A stretch of DNA of 64,000 nt from an uncultured Lachnospiraceae bacterium (GTDB lineage Bacteria > Bacillota > Clostridia > Lachnospirales > Lachnospiraceae). The stretch is taken from assembly GCA_910586725.1 (NCBI GenBank), contig CAJUJL010000012.1, forward strand, positions 3,557 to 67,556. Direction: 5' to 3'. The notes under the pieces are model-generated. The model was not told the DNA's origin, ran no database searches, and saw only the letters and a list, made by a program, of their open reading frames with translations. A program made the position numbers and the translations under genes. Of this stretch, positions 1 to 8,495 are shown piece by piece. The stretch's first letter is position 1. Each line of letters opens with the position of its first letter.

Positions 1-3000
1 TTCCTGGGAGAAAGCCTAACCGGCCCAAACGTAAGCGCGCAGATGTTAAAAGAAATGGAAAAGAGTTCCCTCTTTGACGCGCTGGTTTATACGGATAAAA
101 ACGGCGTCGATTACGCTTCGGACGGCAGGACGGACGATGTGACGAACCGCAGCTTTTATCAAAATGGAATTCAGGGAAAAATCGGCATAGAAATTGTATT
201 TGATCCGCATTTTTTTGATGAGGTAATCGCGTGTTTTTATGTGCCGGTCTATTATCAGGAAGAAATCATAGGCGTTCTTCGCGGCGGCTATCTGGCGGAA
301 GAATATTTGCAGAAAATGCTGGTAACGACGTATTTTGGAGAAACGGCCGACGTATTTTTATGTATGCCGGACGGGCGGACGATCGCAAGCTCAAATATGG
401 AGAAATACGAGGGCCATCTGCTTGACCGTCTTTACGAGGAGGACGTAATTGATAAGGGAACGGCCGACAAGGTGAAAGACATTTTTCAAAACGGCGGGGA
501 AGATTCCTTTATCTGTGACAACGAAAGCGAAGTAGACAATATCTGTGCGACGAGTCTGTTGGATGATGAATTTATTCTGGTTCAGACGTTTCCGGAAGTA
601 GTGACGCAGCGTATGATAGAGGCCGAAAATAAAGTGGGGCTTCAGCTGGAAGCCATGTTGATTGGCCTGTTTGGCATTTATATCTGCACGCTGCTGTTTC
701 GCGCGGGGAGAGAGAAAAAAGCGCTGGAAATGGAAAACCGCGAGATGGGGTACATCATCAACGGAGTCAATACGCTGTTTTCCCGGTTTTGCATGGTTGA
801 TTTTGAAACGGGCATGTACCAGTATCTGGCGGGGACGGAGCCGGAGGGCAGCCGGCTTGCGTTAAGCGGCCGCTATGAAGAGTTTGCAAAATATCTCTGC
901 TCGATTCTTGCCAGAGAGCAGGAACGCGGGGAGCATGCCGAGAGGATTTCTTCGGAAGCCATTATAGAGGGGATGGAACATCAGAACGATTTGCGTTTTG
1001 AACGTCTCGTCACCAGAAACGGTCAGACGGAATGGGAGCATATGAATATTATCTGCCTGGAACGCAAGGGTGGAAAAGCCGCCAAGGTCTTGTTCATCCG
1101 GCAGAATATCACCGAGACAAAAGAACGCGAGCAGCGCATTCAGGCGGAAATTTCTCTTGCGAACCGCAAAGAACGCCAGTACCGGATTGCGATTACTTCC
1201 AACGCGCTTTGTACGTTTGATTTTAATCTGACCAAGGATTTGATTGCCGACGACGTAATCCGGACCATTCGGGGACACCGCTTTTCCATTATTGAAAAAG
1301 CCGGCCTGAAAGCGCCCTGTAAGGCTTCCGAATGGATGAAAAGATGGGAGAGCTTTGTTTCCGACGAATCTCTGGAGGATTACAGAAGCATCGTGAATTT
1401 CGAGCATCTGAAAGAATGTTTTGAACGGGGAGAGGCGGAAGTTGTCGCAGAATACTGGGATGAGGATCTGGCGGGAGAAAAAATCTGCGTTCGCCAGTCG
1501 TTTATTATGACGTGCGACTATGATACGGGCGATATTATGGTTATGGTAGTGACGAAAGACATTACAGGAAGCGTCATCAAGCAAAAAGAGCAGACACAGG
1601 CGCTGCAGGACGCCCTGATGCAGGCGCAGCACGCAAACAGGGCGAAGACGACGTTTTTATCCAATATGTCGCATGATATTCGTACGCCGATGAATGCGAT
1701 TATCGGGTTTGCGACGATTGCCGTCAGCCACATTGAAAATAAAGACCAGGTCAGAGACTGTCTGCAAAAAGTGCTTTCTTCCAGCAATCATTTGCTTAGC
1801 CTGATTAACGATATTTTAGATATGAGCAGGATTGAAAGCGGAAAAGTGCAGATTAAGGAACAGGAATGCAATATATCCGAATTGATGCATACTCTGGTAA
1901 ACATTATTCAGCCGCAGGTTAAAGCAAAGCAGCTAGAGCTGTTTATTGATACGTTTGAAGTGGCCAATGAAGACGTGATTGCAGATGCGCTCAAGATGAA
2001 TCAGATTTTCATCAATTTACTGAGCAATGCCGTAAAATATACGCCGGCCGGAGGAAATATTACGTTCCGCATTATGCAAAAGACGACGTTCCGGCATGGC
2101 TACGGCGACTATATTTTTGTCGTCAAGGATAACGGAATCGGCATGTCAAAAGATTTTGTCGAGCATATTTTTGAGCCGTTCGAGCGGGAGGTGACGGCTA
2201 CGCAGTCCGGAATTCAGGGGACGGGGCTTGGCATGGCGATTACAAAAAATATCGTAGAGATGATGGGCGGTAAGATTTCCGTAGAAAGCGAGATAAACAA
2301 GGGAAGCGCATTTACGGTAGAGCTGACGTTGAAGCTGCAGGATGTGGAGAAAAACGCGGCGCAGATAAAGGAGCTTTCCGGACTTCGCGCGATGGTTGTA
2401 GACGACGATTTCAATATCTGTGACAGCGTAAGCAAGATGCTTCAGCAAATCGGCATGCGCGCTGAGTGGACGACGTCCGGAAGAGAAGCGGCGTACCGGG
2501 CAAAAGCGGCGTATGAAGAGGGAGACTCTTACCATACATATATCATTGACTGGCAGATGCCGGAGACGAGCGGCATAGAAACGGCAAGGAAAATCCGAAG
2601 CGCAGTCGGAAAGGAAGCGCCTATTATCATTTTAACGGCATACGATTGGACAGATATTGAGGAAGAAGCGAAAGAAGCGGGAGTGACTGCATTTTGCGCA
2701 AAACCGCTGTTTATGTCAGATTTAAAATCTGCGCTTCTGGCGGCAAATAATATGCTTGAGAAAGACGAAGAAGCGGCTGCATGGACGCTTGCGGATTTTG
2801 GCGGAAAACGCGTTTTGCTGGTGGAAGATATTGAACTGAACCGTGAAATCGCACAAGTCATTCTGGAAGAAGCGGGATTTCAGGTGGAATGCGCGCCGGA
2901 CGGAACGGATGCGGTTGCAATGGTCAGGGAAGCGGAAGAGAATTATTATGACGTGGTTTTAATGGATGTGCAGATGCCGATTATGAATGGTTACGAGGCG

Positions 3001-3180
3001 ACAAGGACGATTCGGACACTGCCAAGAAGCGACGTAAAAACGCTTCCCATTATTGCCATGACGGCAAATGCCTTAGAAGAAGATAAGGAAGCGGCATTGA
3101 AAAACGGCATGAACGCCCATATTGCAAAACCAATTGACGTGGATGCGTTTATCGAATTGCTTCGCCGTTTTGTGTCATAA
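1..3180 (+). CDS. Hybrid sensor histidine kinase with two receiver domains (5' end cut by window)
   Basis: The reading frame is open from base 1, so the true start lies upstream; the first internal ATG is at 43. Counting codons from base 1, an extracytoplasmic sensor region (Cache-like by general appearance) is followed by a membrane segment near codons 217-236, PAS-like sensing regions to about 530, a HisKA dimerisation domain with the phospho-acceptor motif SHDIRTP near 558, an HATPase domain (NLLSNAVKYTP, DNGIGM, GTGLGM) and two receiver domains starting near 798 and 938. The receiver aspartates sit in IIDWQMP and LMDVQMP, so both look competent. This makes a His-Asp-Asp phosphorelay protein at the membrane. 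No DNA-binding output domain is present, and the ligand cannot be read. It ends in a strong terminator and is separate from the next two-component pair. Confidence 0.9.
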   Translation, partial: FLGESLTGPNVSAQMLKEMEKSSLFDALVYTDKNGVDYASDGRTDDVTNRSFYQNGIQGKIGIEIVFDPHFFDEVIACFYVPVYYQEEIIGVLRGGYLAEEYLQKMLVTTYFGETADVFLCMPDGRTIASSNMEKYEGHLLDRLYEEDVIDKGTADKVKDIFQNGGEDSFICDNESEVDNICATSLLDDEFILVQTFPEVVTQRMIEAENKVGLQLEAMLIGLFGIYICTLLFRAGREKKALEMENREMGYIINGVNTLFSRFCMVDFETGMYQYLAGTEPEGSRLALSGRYEEFAKYLCSILAREQERGEHAERISSEAIIEGMEHQNDLRFERLVTRNGQTEWEHMNIICLERKGGKAAKVLFIRQNITETKEREQRIQAEISLANRKERQYRIAITSNALCTFDFNLTKDLIADDVIRTIRGHRFSIIEKAGLKAPCKASEWMKRWESFVSDESLEDYRSIVNFEHLKECFERGEAEVVAEYWDEDLAGEKICVRQSFIMTCDYDTGDIMVMVVTKDITGSVIKQKEQTQALQDALMQAQHANRAKTTFLSNMSHDIRTPMNAIIGFATIAVSHIENKDQVRDCLQKVLSSSNHLLSLINDILDMSRIESGKVQIKEQECNISELMHTLVNIIQPQVKAKQLELFIDTFEVANEDVIADALKMNQIFINLLSNAVKYTPAGGNITFRIMQKTTFRHGYGDYIFVVKDNGIGMSKDFVEHIFEPFEREVTATQSGIQGTGLGMAITKNIVEMMGGKISVESEINKGSAFTVELTLKLQDVEKNAAQIKELSGLRAMVVDDDFNICDSVSKMLQQIGMRAEWTTSGREAAYRAKAAYEEGDSYHTYIIDWQMPETSGIETARKIRSAVGKEAPIIILTAYDWTDIEEEAKEAGVTAFCAKPLFMSDLKSALLAANNMLEKDEEAAAWTLADFGGKRVLLVEDIELNREIAQVILEEAGFQVECAPDGTDAVAMVREAEENYYDVVLMDVQMPIMNGYEATRTIRTLPRSDVKTLPIIAMTANALEEDKEAALKNGMNAHIAKPIDVDAFIELLRRFVS

Positions 3181-3183
3181 CTC

Positions 3184-3212
3184 AGAATCCTGCTTTGCAG
3201 GATTCTTTTTTT
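3184..3212 (+). terminator. Intrinsic terminator after hybrid kinase
   Basis: GAATCCTGC and GCAGGATTC form a 9-10 bp stem with a three-base loop, followed by seven T. It lies directly after the TAA of the hybrid kinase and closes that transcript. Confidence 0.9.
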
Positions 3213-3281
3213 GTAATAACTCTGTGATATTTTGATGTTATGATAGAAAATAAGAAAGAACGTAGCGGGAGGAATGCTTCG

Positions 3282-3935
3282 ATGGCGGAAATATTGATTG
3301 TAGAAGATGAGTTTTCTATCAATGAGCTGATACGGAAAAATTTAAAGCTGACGGGACACAACTGCGTGCAGGTGTTTGACGGATATACGGCTGTTGAAAT
3401 GCTAAAAAGCAGGACGTTTGATTTGATTGTGCTGGACATTATGCTGCCGGGAATCGACGGGTATCATGTATTCAACTGGACGGGCGGCACGCCGACCATT
3501 TTTCTGACGGCAAAAAGCGAATTGTCCGACAAGCTCAAAGGGCTGACGATGGGAGCCGACGATTATATGACAAAGCCGTTTCAGATGCTCGAGCTTGCGG
3601 CAAGAGTGGAAACGGTGCTGCGCCGCACCAAAAAAACGGAGCGGGGATTTGTGCTGGGAGATATGCGGGTGGATTTTGACAGCTGTCAGGCGTTTGTAAA
3701 AGAAGTTCCGGTGGAATTGACGCCAAAAGAATACAGGCTTTTAGAAACGCTGATTCAAAACAGAAATATTGCGCTTTCCAGAGAACGCCTGTTAGAGATT
3801 GTCTGGGGATATGATTTTGAGGGCGGCACGCGTACCGTGGACGTTCACATTCAGAGGATCCGCCAGAAGCTTTGTCTGGAAAGACAGATTAAGACAGTCT
3901 ATAAGCTGGGGTATCGTCTGGAGGCCGCGCGATGA
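3282..3935 (+). CDS. OmpR/PhoB-family response regulator
   Basis: A receiver domain (acidic pocket EDE near residues 8-10, phospho-acceptor Asp52 in LDIMLPGIDGY, conserved Lys in MTKPF) is joined to a C-terminal winged-helix DNA-binding domain (TPKEYRLLETL, VWGYDFEGGTRTVDVHIQRIRQ). At 217 residues it has the usual family length. I chose the ATG at 3282 because GGGAGG lies 9 bases upstream; an in-frame ATG at 3240 has no ribosome site. Its TGA overlaps the ATG of the following histidine kinase by 4 bases, so the two are translationally coupled partners. The likely nearby target is the secreted protein gene at 5427, which has repeated sequences in its upstream region. Confidence 0.93.
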   Translation: MAEILIVEDEFSINELIRKNLKLTGHNCVQVFDGYTAVEMLKSRTFDLIVLDIMLPGIDGYHVFNWTGGTPTIFLTAKSELSDKLKGLTMGADDYMTKPFQMLELAARVETVLRRTKKTERGFVLGDMRVDFDSCQAFVKEVPVELTPKEYRLLETLIQNRNIALSRERLLEIVWGYDFEGGTRTVDVHIQRIRQKLCLERQIKTVYKLGYRLEAAR

Positions 3936-5347
3936 AAAAACGGACTTTTTTTGCGACGCTCCTGCTGTTTCTTTTGTTTTTCAACGCCATGCTTTTGATG
4001 ATTTCCATGGTTTTGCTTCAGGATAAGCTTTCCGCAGCGAAAGAAAAAGCCTCGGCCGAGCATTACGTCATTGCGTCGGCGTTTTTAGACGATATGAACG
4101 CGCTTGCGGCGCGCGGCATGGATGCAAAAGACTTTGTTTCGGAACGGATGTCGGCGTATTCCCGTTATGCCAGAAACAGGCAAAATCTGCTGGCCGTTTC
4201 TTATGAGGGAGGCTTTTTGTATCAGAATCAGGAGGTTTTGCCCGAGGATGCGGACGCGTTTCTTATGGAAAATCCGGCGGAGGGGCGGCAGATGCTTGTA
4301 GTCAAAACGTCAGAAGAGCCGATGATTTACGTATACGGACGCTTGCCGGATCCGTTTTCGGAGTATGGATTTTTGTATGGCTGTAAGATAAGCAGCCTGT
4401 TTTCCTCCTGGAACGCGATGACAATCCGGTTGTTTCTGGCTGGAGCCGCGGTTTCGCTTCTTCTTGCGCTTTGTCTTTTGAAGCTTCTGCATTCGGTATT
4501 TGAACCGCTGATGCAGATTTCTTCAGTTTCTGCGACGATTGCAGACGGAGACTATAAAGGCAGGCTTTTGGTAAAAGGCAGGGATGAAATTGCCGATATG
4601 GCGGACAGCTTTAACCGAATGGCCGAACAGGTAGAAAAACAGATTGCGCTGCTTTGGGAGGCCGCGCGGCAAAAACAGCAGTTTGTCGACAATTTTGCGC
4701 ATGAACTCAGGACGCCGCTTACGGCAATCTATGGCTATGCGGAATATTTACAGAAAGCTTCGGCGTCAAAAGAGGAGCATTATGAATGTACGCAGTTTAT
4801 TATGTCGGAATGCGAACGCCTGACCAACATGGCGTACCAGCTTTTGGAAATGGCGCAGCTGAAAGAAGCTTCTATGGAAGACTGCGCCGTAGAAGAGATT
4901 TTTGCGCAGTCCAAGCGCACAATGCAGATAAAAGCGGCGGAAAAGCAGGTTGAGATTTCTTATTGCTGTAAAGCGGAACATCTCCGGGGGAACCGGGAGC
5001 TTTTGTTAAGCCTTGTCAATAATCTGACGGATAACGCCATAAAAGCAAGCAAAGCGGGCGGCAAGGTATGCATTTCTGCTGTTGGGACAGACGACGCCAC
5101 GGAAATCAGCGTGCAGGATTTTGGCATTGGGATGAACCAAGAAACGCTCTGTCATATTACAGAGGCTTTTTACCGTGCGGATAAGGCCAGAAGCCGCGCG
5201 GCGGGCGGCGCGGGACTGGGACTTTCTATTTGTGAAAAGATAGCAAAGCTTCATGGCGCAAAGCTTTCTTTTTCCTCAGAGCCTGGCATGGGGACTCTGG
5301 CAATCGTAAGTTTTCCCTCAAACCCGAAAAGTTTTACAGGTTTGTAA
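3932..5347 (+). CDS. Sensor histidine kinase, HAMP-HisKA-HATPase
   Basis: This is the membrane partner of the preceding response regulator. An N-terminal transmembrane helix (residues about 5-30), an extracytoplasmic sensor of about 130 residues and a second membrane helix (about 170-190) lead into a HAMP domain (PLMQISSVSATIADGDY), a HisKA domain with His257 in FAHELRTPL, and an HATPase domain (NNLTDNAIKAS N-box, DFGIGM G1 box, GGAGLGLSI G2 box). All catalytic boxes are present, so it should be active. The start overlaps the regulator stop by 4 bases. The sensor region contains no domain I recognise, so the stimulus is unknown. Confidence 0.93.
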   Translation: MKKRTFFATLLLFLLFFNAMLLMISMVLLQDKLSAAKEKASAEHYVIASAFLDDMNALAARGMDAKDFVSERMSAYSRYARNRQNLLAVSYEGGFLYQNQEVLPEDADAFLMENPAEGRQMLVVKTSEEPMIYVYGRLPDPFSEYGFLYGCKISSLFSSWNAMTIRLFLAGAAVSLLLALCLLKLLHSVFEPLMQISSVSATIADGDYKGRLLVKGRDEIADMADSFNRMAEQVEKQIALLWEAARQKQQFVDNFAHELRTPLTAIYGYAEYLQKASASKEEHYECTQFIMSECERLTNMAYQLLEMAQLKEASMEDCAVEEIFAQSKRTMQIKAAEKQVEISYCCKAEHLRGNRELLLSLVNNLTDNAIKASKAGGKVCISAVGTDDATEISVQDFGIGMNQETLCHITEAFYRADKARSRAAGGAGLGLSICEKIAKLHGAKLSFSSEPGMGTLAIVSFPSNPKSFTGL

Positions 5348-5404
5348 TAAAAACAGGATGGTTTTGAAACAATCCGGGCGTATGCTTGCTTTGTAATCAA
5401 AAAC
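5341..5404 (+). repeat. Two near-identical direct repeats upstream of secreted protein gene
   Basis: TTTGTAATAAAAAC (5341-5354) and TTTGTAATCAAAAAC (5390-5404) differ by one inserted base and lie 49 bases apart, just upstream of the gene at 5427. The first copy overlaps the stop codon of the histidine kinase gene. OmpR-type regulators commonly bind direct repeats, so these are candidate binding sites for the adjacent regulator; this is inference. Confidence 0.45.
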
Positions 5405-5426
5405 CAGATAACAGAAAGGAGCTTTT

Positions 5427-6284
5427 ATGAGACGAAGAAAAAATTTGAAACTGGCGGCAGCGGCATTTTTTATGATTGGAGCAGTTACGCTTTTGTTTCA
5501 CACAGCGACAAAAACGGCGGCGGCAACAGGATTTTCGGGCAAAGAGGAGTTTGAAGTCAGCTATCCGTCTTCCATCCGGGACGCGGTGTTAAAGGAAGAG
5601 GAGAAAAACGAAAGCATTTCCTGTCAGATTGAAATGGACAGTTTGAACCAGGAGACGCCGACAGAGGCGGATCTGACGATGGAAGAGGCTGCGCAGACGG
5701 GACTGCGTTATCTCAAAAATATTTTTGAACACGATTTTACAGGTGCGAATGTGTTTATGATGTATGAAAGCGGCACGATTACATTTCAGCATTCGTTTTG
5801 GTACGGCGACGTGCTTTTTGGCGCGGAGCGGACGCCGGATGCAGAGCGGTGGACGTTTATGCTGGATTCTGTAACGGGAGATCTGTTTACCGCAAGTTAT
5901 GGAAAAAAGCTTGACGTTTCCGTTCCGCTTGGCCTGGACGAAGCGCTCGAACAAAATTACGGAATGTACGAAACGCTGGCGCGGGAATTTTTAAAACGCT
6001 GCGATTTGCTGGAGGGAGAAATTTCTTCGGTTGCGTACAACTGCCAGGGCTACAGCGGAAACGATCCGGACATTACCCTGGATGTATACGGAGAAAATAA
6101 CTCTGCGGTCAGCCTCACATTTTCCAGATACGACCAGACGCTGTTGGGGATTGCAACAGATGCCGAGCGGAGAATTTTGGAAGCTTCCCTGGAGAATCTG
6201 CCGGATAGGCCGCATCCCGATATAGAGGAAATCTATGTGAACTTTGATCAGACTTCGGAAGTTAATCGTCTGGAGAGCGAATAA
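5427..6284 (+). CDS. Secreted protein of unknown function, next to two-component system
   Basis: I do not recognise this 285-residue protein. A basic start (MRRRK) and a hydrophobic stretch (AAAAFFMIGAVTLLF) form a signal peptide or membrane anchor; the rest is soluble, acidic and predicted to lie outside the membrane. The region around residues 80-160 (ITFQHSFWYGDVLFG, WTFMLDSVTGDLFTA) has alternating hydrophobic and aromatic residues, suggesting beta-sheet with a loose resemblance to PepSY-type folds. There is no lipobox and no catalytic motif that I can see. It follows the kinase by 79 bases with an AGAAAGGAG ribosome site and is probably co-transcribed with, or regulated by, that system. 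It could be an accessory sensor or an output protein. Confidence 0.7.
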   Translation: MRRRKNLKLAAAAFFMIGAVTLLFHTATKTAAATGFSGKEEFEVSYPSSIRDAVLKEEEKNESISCQIEMDSLNQETPTEADLTMEEAAQTGLRYLKNIFEHDFTGANVFMMYESGTITFQHSFWYGDVLFGAERTPDAERWTFMLDSVTGDLFTASYGKKLDVSVPLGLDEALEQNYGMYETLAREFLKRCDLLEGEISSVAYNCQGYSGNDPDITLDVYGENNSAVSLTFSRYDQTLLGIATDAERRILEASLENLPDRPHPDIEEIYVNFDQTSEVNRLESE

Positions 6285-6299
6285 AAGAAGAAAAACCGC

Positions 6300-6328
6300 T
6301 TTTCATTTTTTCCTGAGTGAGGTATGAT
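6300..6328 (+). promoter_or_regulatory. Candidate sigma-A promoter for the spermidine-synthase-like gene
   Basis: TTTTCA (6300-6305) and TATGAT (6323-6328) are separated by 17 bases, 31 bases before the chosen ATG. The -10 is good and the -35 matches consensus at four of six positions. Confidence 0.45.
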
Positions 6329-6358
6329 AAAACAAGCACGATAGGAAAAGGAGAAGCG

Positions 6359-7960
6359 ATGGACGAAAAGAAAATTTTATCCAATAAAACGTATCTGTAT
6401 CTGACGGAATTTTTTGCCGGAATGTCCGTTATGGCAGTAGAGCTTGGTGCAAGCAGATTGCTTGCACCGTATTTTAGTTCTTCCCAGATTGTCTGGACGA
6501 TTATCATCGGCACGATTATGATTGCGATGGCCCTTGGAAATATTTACGGAGGAAGATATGCGGATAAAAATCCAAATCCGGACAAGCTGTACGGAAGAAT
6601 TCTGATTGCCGCAATCTGGATTGCCCTGATTCCCGTAGCCGGCAAATATGTGATTCTTGGCATTTCCGCCGTATTGATTCTTGCGGTAAACAGCAATTTT
6701 TTAATCTGGGCGGGATTTTTGGCCTGTATGGCGATTTTTGTCTTTCCCTTATTTTTGCTTGGAACGGTTACGCCGTCTCTTGTCAAATATACGATGGAAA
6801 GTTTGTCGGACAGTGGAAAGACGGTGGGGATGCTGAACGCGTCCAATACCATAGGCAGCATTCTCGGGACGTTTCTGCCGACGTTTGTGACGATTCCGGC
6901 TGTGGGGACTTCCGTTACATTTTTGATTTTTTCCGGCATATTGCTGCTGCTTTCGCTTTTGTATTTTATCAGCGCAAAAAGGGGATTGGGCCGGATTGCG
7001 GTCGGCATTTTTTTGTTTTTGATTTGCTGCGCGACCGGATATTCGGACAGCTTTGCATTTTGGGAGAACGGATTAACGTACGAGGGAGAATCTGTCTATA
7101 ATTATCTGCAGGTCAAAGAAGAGGATGATTCTGTCATTCTTTCTACAAACGTGTTATTTGGCGTGCAGTCCATTTTAAAAAAGGACGACAGTTTTACGGG
7201 CATGTATTACGATTACGCCCTGGCGGCTCCACTGATGGCCGGCGCGATGGAAAAGGACGATATGAAAGTTTTGGTTTTGGGCAACGGAACCGGAACTTTT
7301 ATGACGCAGTGCGGCCGCTGTTTTGACAATATGCAGATGAAAGGCGTGGAAATTGATGAAAAAATTACGACGCTTGCCAGAGAATATTTTGCGCTTCCGG
7401 AGGATGCGGATGTCATTACTTACGACGGACGCGCTTATTTAAACGCGGCGGATGAGAAATATGACGTGATTATGGTAGATGCGTATCAGGATATTACCAT
7501 ACCGTTTCAGATGTCTTCCATTGAATTTTTTACCCTTGTAAAAGAGCATCTGACCGATGACGGCGTGATGGTGGTGAATATGAATATGCGGGGAAAAGAG
7601 GAGGGGAATATCAATCAGTATCTTGCGGATACAATTGCCGGCGTTTTCGGCGAAGTGTATACGGCGGATGTCCCGGGATCTACGAACCGCGAGCTGTACG
7701 CTTCAAATTCCGGCAGGATGATAGAATCTTTTGACGCAGGAAGAGATAAGCTTTCGAATCCGGATTTTTCCGAGCTGATGGAGCGCGTGTCATTGGGCCT
7801 TTTGGCGTATCAGCCGGGAAATTATCTCCTGACGGACGATAAGGCTCCCGTTGAGGTTTTGGGAATGCAGGTCATTGACGATTTGATTGAAGATGAAATC
7901 GAATATTATAAAAATATTTTTCAAAGAGACGGCATCAAAGGCCTGTTAAATGGAATGTAA
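6359..7960 (+). CDS. Membrane protein fused to spermidine-synthase-like domain
   Basis: The N-terminal half (to about residue 235) has seven or so hydrophobic helices, with Gly/Ala-rich first helices (TEFFAGMSVMAVELGASRLLAPYF) typical of the fused MFS/spermidine synthase family. The C-terminal half is a Rossmann methyltransferase-like aminopropyltransferase domain with VLVLGNGTG, an acidic residue in GVEIDEKI and the VDAY motif where spermidine synthases carry the catalytic Asp. Family members may make polyamines or may only share the fold; the substrate is not proven by sequence. The ATG at 6359 was chosen because AAGGAG lies 7 bases upstream; the in-frame ATG at 6317 has no ribosome site and lies within the promoter. 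It appears to be a single-gene transcript. Confidence 0.85.
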   Translation: MDEKKILSNKTYLYLTEFFAGMSVMAVELGASRLLAPYFSSSQIVWTIIIGTIMIAMALGNIYGGRYADKNPNPDKLYGRILIAAIWIALIPVAGKYVILGISAVLILAVNSNFLIWAGFLACMAIFVFPLFLLGTVTPSLVKYTMESLSDSGKTVGMLNASNTIGSILGTFLPTFVTIPAVGTSVTFLIFSGILLLLSLLYFISAKRGLGRIAVGIFLFLICCATGYSDSFAFWENGLTYEGESVYNYLQVKEEDDSVILSTNVLFGVQSILKKDDSFTGMYYDYALAAPLMAGAMEKDDMKVLVLGNGTGTFMTQCGRCFDNMQMKGVEIDEKITTLAREYFALPEDADVITYDGRAYLNAADEKYDVIMVDAYQDITIPFQMSSIEFFTLVKEHLTDDGVMVVNMNMRGKEEGNINQYLADTIAGVFGEVYTADVPGSTNRELYASNSGRMIESFDAGRDKLSNPDFSELMERVSLGLLAYQPGNYLLTDDKAPVEVLGMQVIDDLIEDEIEYYKNIFQRDGIKGLLNGM

Positions 7961-7965
7961 AAAGG

Positions 7966-8000
7966 AAAGCTCCGGTATGCGAAAGGCATGCCGGAGCTTT
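7966..8000. terminator. Hairpin between convergent genes, probable bidirectional terminator
   Basis: A 15-bp stem (AAAGCTCCGGTATGC with GCATGCCGGAGCTTT, one G-T pair, 5-base loop) lies between the plus-strand gene ending at 7960 and the minus-strand gene ending at 8129. The T-rich tract follows the stem in the minus-strand reading, so it is best placed to stop the arsenic-type operon. Confidence 0.6.
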
Positions 8001-8128
8001 CAGGGGAGGATAAGTATTCTTGCATCTTTTGTAGCAGTCCCGAAAGAGCGGGTGGGGGATTCGTCTCTTTCGGAACAATCATAGTATGAGCAAAAAAGAA
8101 AAGTTTATACCTGAAAGGGAAAAATTTT

Positions 8129-8443
8129 TTAAATATTAAATTTTTGCAGTAGTTTTTCCACATCCGCGGGCTTTAATACTTTTCCCATAGATACTACTTT
8201 TTCGTTGATAACAAGCGCCGGCATACTCATAACGCCATATTCCATAATTTTCTGTAAATCGGTTACGTATTCTACTTCTGCCGCAAGGCCAGTTTTTTTC
8301 ACGGCTTCCTTTACATTTTCAAATTGTGCGTGGCAAAAAGCGCATCCGGAGCCTAAAACTTTTATGCAGCAAACAGGGCGGTCAAAGCTGCCGGCACAGG
8401 CAGCGGTTTTCTTTTCTTCTTTTTTCTTTCCAAATAGCGTCAT
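8129..8443 (-). CDS. Small thioredoxin/glutaredoxin-like protein (MTH895/TM0996 type)
   Basis: This 104-residue cytoplasmic protein begins with a short Lys-rich leader and then has a thioredoxin-fold core: beta strand CCIKVLGSGC, redox motif CAFC and the cis-proline loop MSMPALVIN. This matches the archaeal/bacterial MTH895-TM0996 family of mini-thioredoxins, which is often found next to ArsP-like permeases. Here it is the last gene of the minus-strand ArsR-permease operon, 52 bases after the permease, with GGAGG 10 bases before its ATG. A role in thiol redox handling of the exported metalloid is plausible but inferred from position. Confidence 0.85.
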   Translation of the reverse strand: MTLFGKKKEEKKTAACAGSFDRPVCCIKVLGSGCAFCHAQFENVKEAVKKTGLAAEVEYVTDLQKIMEYGVMSMPALVINEKVVSMGKVLKPADVEKLLQKFNI

Positions 8444-8495
8444 AATAAAATTACCTCCATGTTAATTTGATTTATTTTTATTACCTCAAGACAAC

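Noticed and set aside
862..1632. 256-codon open frame on the minus strand
   Set aside because: It lies wholly inside the hybrid kinase gene, has no ribosome site, and its residue pattern (Phe, Asn and Arg-rich) is what the reverse of a kinase gene gives.
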